A program made the translations under genes and the position numbers. Shown piece by piece: positions 32,664 through 34,721 of a DNA stretch of 34,721 nt. The stretch comes from Brevibacterium sp. (GTDB lineage Bacteria; Actinomycetota; Actinomycetes; Actinomycetales; Brevibacteriaceae). A model generated the notes under the pieces. It saw only the letters and a program-made list of their open reading frames with translations. It was not told the origin of the DNA and made no database searches. The first letter of the stretch is position 1. Each line of letters begins with the position of its first letter. The stretch covers positions 1 through 34,721 of the forward strand of contig JAPSIC010000015.1 of the NCBI GenBank assembly GCA_031179165.1, written 5' to 3'.

Positions 32664-32725
32664 AATGTCGACGCAGGCTCTGGGCGAGCCCTGCACGCCC
32701 CCGTCACACCTCGCGAGCGCCCTGA

Positions 32726-34570
32726 TCACTGGCGGACGACTTTCCGCCGTGTGTTGTCGATGCGCCTGGTCCAACCGCGGGAATCGAGGTGCTCGAGCAG
32801 CGGGATGACGACCCGGCGAGTCGTGCCCAGCGCCTGCCTCGCCTCACTCGTCGTGAATGGCTGATCCAGTCCGGCAAGCAGCCGCATCGCCTGCGCCGGA
32901 GTTCGCGGGGAGACCACGACACCATCGCCGAGGCGCAGGAGCCGTCCCGCGCCCTCGGCGACCGCGAGCTCCCGCACTCCCAGACCGAGCTGCCGCAGGT
33001 CATCGGCTTCCGGGGCCGCAAAGGGGTTCGCCGCCAACCGGCGTTCCACCTCGGCGACGCCGGCCTCGGCCGGACCCAGATCCGCGGCATGGCCGGGCGG
33101 TCGCACCATGCCCCTGACGATCTCGAGGCCGGCCCCGGCGATGATCACGGCACCGAGGTCCGCGGCCGGACGCGCCGTCGGACCGCCCGATGGCGTGGAC
33201 ACGGGCAGCGGCGGCTGCGCGCGCCGCAGCTCTTCGGCAACCGCCTTTTCCGGCACGCCCGCGGTCAGCGGCTGCGCCTCCAGAGTCGTCGTCACGAAAT
33301 CACGCGCGGCGGTGATCCATGTCTCCAGCGTCGGACGATGGACCAGCCAGCCGGCGACGGGCTCCACGACATCCTCGGGCAGCACCTCGGGCACCGAGAG
33401 TCCGAAGCCCACCAACCGCTTCCTTTCGACGGCCCCGCGGCGAGCCACCTCGGCGAGGATGTCCCCGGTCTCGGGACGACCGGCCAGTTCGGCCGCACGT
33501 CGGGCACCGTCGCCTCGCCGGGTCAGCTCGGGCGGGTCGACGTCGAGGACGATCGCACCGGCGAAGACGTTGCGGCTGCCGGGGCTGCGCAGGACGAGCC
33601 GATCGGTGACCTGCAGGGGCAGGGCACGGTCGAGGATGAGGCGGGCGTGGTCGGCGCCGAAGGGGCGCACGTGCGCCGGGACCGCAGCGGTGCCGATATG
33701 GAGCATGAGCTGGCGGATGCCGGAGTCGAGGTCTTCGCCCATGCTGCGGCGCACATCGACGACGTCGACGAGCGGCCAGGTGCCCGGGGTGATGAGGGCC
33801 GCACCGCGGTGGACGTCCTCGGCGGGGAGGTCGCGAAGGTTGACCGCCACCCGCGCGGTCGGGGCGACGGATTCGACCGAGGAGTTGCGGCTCTGCAGCC
33901 CGCGCACGCTGACCTTGCGCGTTGCCGTCTCCCCGACGAGCTGGAGCTGCTGGTCCCGGTGCAGGGTGCCCGCGGTGAGGGTGCCGGTGACCACGGTTCC
34001 CGAGCCGGTGATCGAGAACGCTCGGTCGACCCACAGACGCAGGCGCGCGGACGGGTCGGGAGCCGCTGTCCCCGCGAGGACGGCATCGAGTCGGTCGACG
34101 AGTTCGTCGAGGCCCTCCCCGGTGGTCCCGGACACGACGACGATCGGGGCATCCTCGAGCGGGGTGCCTCGCAGCTGCCCTCGGACCTGCGCCGAGGTGG
34201 TGTCCACGGTCTCGGGAGCGAGGTCGGCTCGGGTGATGACGATGATTCCGCGGGTGATGCCGAGCGCGATGATGGCGTCGCGGTGGTCGCTCGACTGGGC
34301 CTGCCATCCCTTGTCGGCGGCGATGACGAAGCAGACGACCGGGGCGGGCCCGACGCCGGCGAGCATGTTGGCGAGGAAGCGTTCGTGTCCCGGGACGTCG
34401 ACGAAGGCGAGCTCCCGGCCTGAGGGCAGGGTGGTCCAGGCGAAGCCGAGGTCGATGGTGAGTCCGCGCTTCCTCTCCTCGGCCCACCGGTCCGGTTCCA
34501 TCCCGGTCAGGGCGCGGACGAGAGTGGATTTGCCGTGGTCGACGTGACCGGCGGTGGCGACGACGTCCAT
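32726..34570 (-). CDS. selB: Selenocysteine-specific translation elongation factor SelB
   Basis: A 614-residue GTPase that brings selenocysteyl-tRNA to UGA codons marked by a SECIS element. The N-terminal G domain holds GHVDHGKS (8-15), RGLTIDLGF (35-43), DVPGHE (58-63) and TRAD (113-116, in place of NKxD). EF-Tu-like barrels follow (RLWVDRAFSITGSGTVVTGTL), and winged-helix repeats fill the C-terminal third, which bind SECIS RNA; FTTSEARQALGTTRRVVIPLLEHLDSRGW is the last. The ATG at 34570 starts right at the family N terminus and lies one base beyond the selA stop (TGAG-ATG), so the genes are coupled. A selenocysteine tRNA (selC) and selD are not in the window, so they should lie to the right or elsewhere. 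Confidence 0.95.
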   Translation of the reverse strand: MDVVATAGHVDHGKSTLVRALTGMEPDRWAEERKRGLTIDLGFAWTTLPSGRELAFVDVPGHERFLANMLAGVGPAPVVCFVIAADKGWQAQSSDHRDAIIALGITRGIIVITRADLAPETVDTTSAQVRGQLRGTPLEDAPIVVVSGTTGEGLDELVDRLDAVLAGTAAPDPSARLRLWVDRAFSITGSGTVVTGTLTAGTLHRDQQLQLVGETATRKVSVRGLQSRNSSVESVAPTARVAVNLRDLPAEDVHRGAALITPGTWPLVDVVDVRRSMGEDLDSGIRQLMLHIGTAAVPAHVRPFGADHARLILDRALPLQVTDRLVLRSPGSRNVFAGAIVLDVDPPELTRRGDGARRAAELAGRPETGDILAEVARRGAVERKRLVGFGLSVPEVLPEDVVEPVAGWLVHRPTLETWITAARDFVTTTLEAQPLTAGVPEKAVAEELRRAQPPLPVSTPSGGPTARPAADLGAVIIAGAGLEIVRGMVRPPGHAADLGPAEAGVAEVERRLAANPFAAPEADDLRQLGLGVRELAVAEGAGRLLRLGDGVVVSPRTPAQAMRLLAGLDQPFTTSEARQALGTTRRVVIPLLEHLDSRGWTRRIDNTRRKVVRQ

Positions 34571-34571
34571 C

Positions 34572-34721
34572 TCAGGGCCTCGCCCCGGAGGCGGCGGCAC
34601 GCACGGCGGCGGCGACCCGTTTGTCCTCCTGCTCGGGGATGCAGCGGAGATCGAGCAGGCACCGGCCCTGGTGGGTGCGGGCGACGACGGCGGGATCGCC
34701 GAGGCGCAGGGGCGCGGCCAG
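34572..34721 (-). CDS. selA: L-seryl-tRNA(Sec) selenium transferase, C-terminal end (truncated by window edge)
   Basis: The last 49 codons of a gene running off the right edge are in frame and end in TGA one base before the selB start. The visible end contains LRLGDPAVVARTHQGR and CLLDLRCIPEQED, a run typical of the C terminus of SelA, the PLP enzyme that converts seryl-tRNA(Sec) to selenocysteyl-tRNA(Sec). Position directly upstream of selB, as in many bacteria, supports this. Confidence 0.82.
   Translation of the reverse strand: MAAPLRLGDPAVVARTHQGRCLLDLRCIPEQEDKRVAAAVRAAASGARP

Noticed and set aside
32567-32725. Possible selenocysteine tRNA next to selB
   Set aside because: No T-arm consensus or long variable-arm structure is visible; the stretch is explained by a hairpin and a promoter region.
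32789-34423. A 544-codon plus-strand open frame
   Set aside because: Antisense to selB, with no recognisable motif.
1-34721. CRISPR arrays, insertion sequences, integrases or att sites
   Set aside because: No regularly spaced repeats, transposase or integrase genes, or flanking target duplications were seen; the short repeats found are local to promoters.

Overview
The window is high-GC DNA (long spurious open frames opposite most genes, GTG/TTG starts, likely leaderless starts) with the gene style of an aerobic actinobacterium of the order Micrococcales. Gene content (betaine-type Rieske monooxygenase, several LysR/GntR regulators, D-serine dehydratase, DtxR-type iron box, multidrug and organic-acid carriers) would suit Brevibacterium or a relative; the genus is an inference, not shown by a marker gene. 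There is no rRNA, tRNA, CRISPR array, insertion sequence or phage gene that I can see.

Layout. 1-1267 (minus): end of an arsenic operon, acr3 overlapping a truncated arsR. 1438-2688: an alanine-type aminotransferase. 2749-5403: a LysR regulator divergent from a PLP-dependent Orn/Lys/Arg-type decarboxylase. 5604-7175: an unusual membrane-anchored ECF sigma factor fused to its own zinc-binding anti-sigma-like domain. 7252-14076: the most interesting block, a betaine/N-methyl amine demethylation module: GntR regulator, a trimethylamine-dehydrogenase-like demethylase (DgcA/StcD type), a GbcB-type ferredoxin reductase, a GbcA-type Rieske oxygenase and a divergent LysR regulator. 14213-16379: zinc alcohol dehydrogenase and ornithine-cyclodeaminase-family protein. 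16387-17319 (minus): lipid/diacylglycerol kinase. 17472-18842: amino-acid (APC) permease, convergent with D-serine dehydratase (18873-20270). 20449-22795: purine uptake and deamination operon (NCS2 permease plus adenosine-deaminase-like hydrolase). 22929-23969: siderophore-interacting flavoprotein behind a clear DtxR/IdeR iron box. 24036-26863 (minus): MFS carrier and GlcD/D-lactate dehydrogenase-type flavoprotein, overlapping or nearly so. 27071-29850: divergent multidrug MFS exporter and EamA transporter. 29896-32566 (minus): large FAD/NAD(P)-binding protein and a VOC-fold protein. 32726-34721 (minus): selB and the end of selA, showing that the organism makes selenoproteins.

How the genes work together: the GbcA/GbcB pair should remove one N-methyl group from a quaternary amine (glycine betaine or a relative such as proline betaine) as formaldehyde, and the DgcA/StcD-like flavoprotein the next one. 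Two features stand out: the flavoprotein has alanine where the second cysteine of the family's 4Fe-4S motif is expected, and the set is controlled by GntR and LysR proteins with clear palindromes in both divergent promoters. No intergenic stretch exceeds 300 bases; the longest (28568-28836) holds an imperfect tandem repeat.
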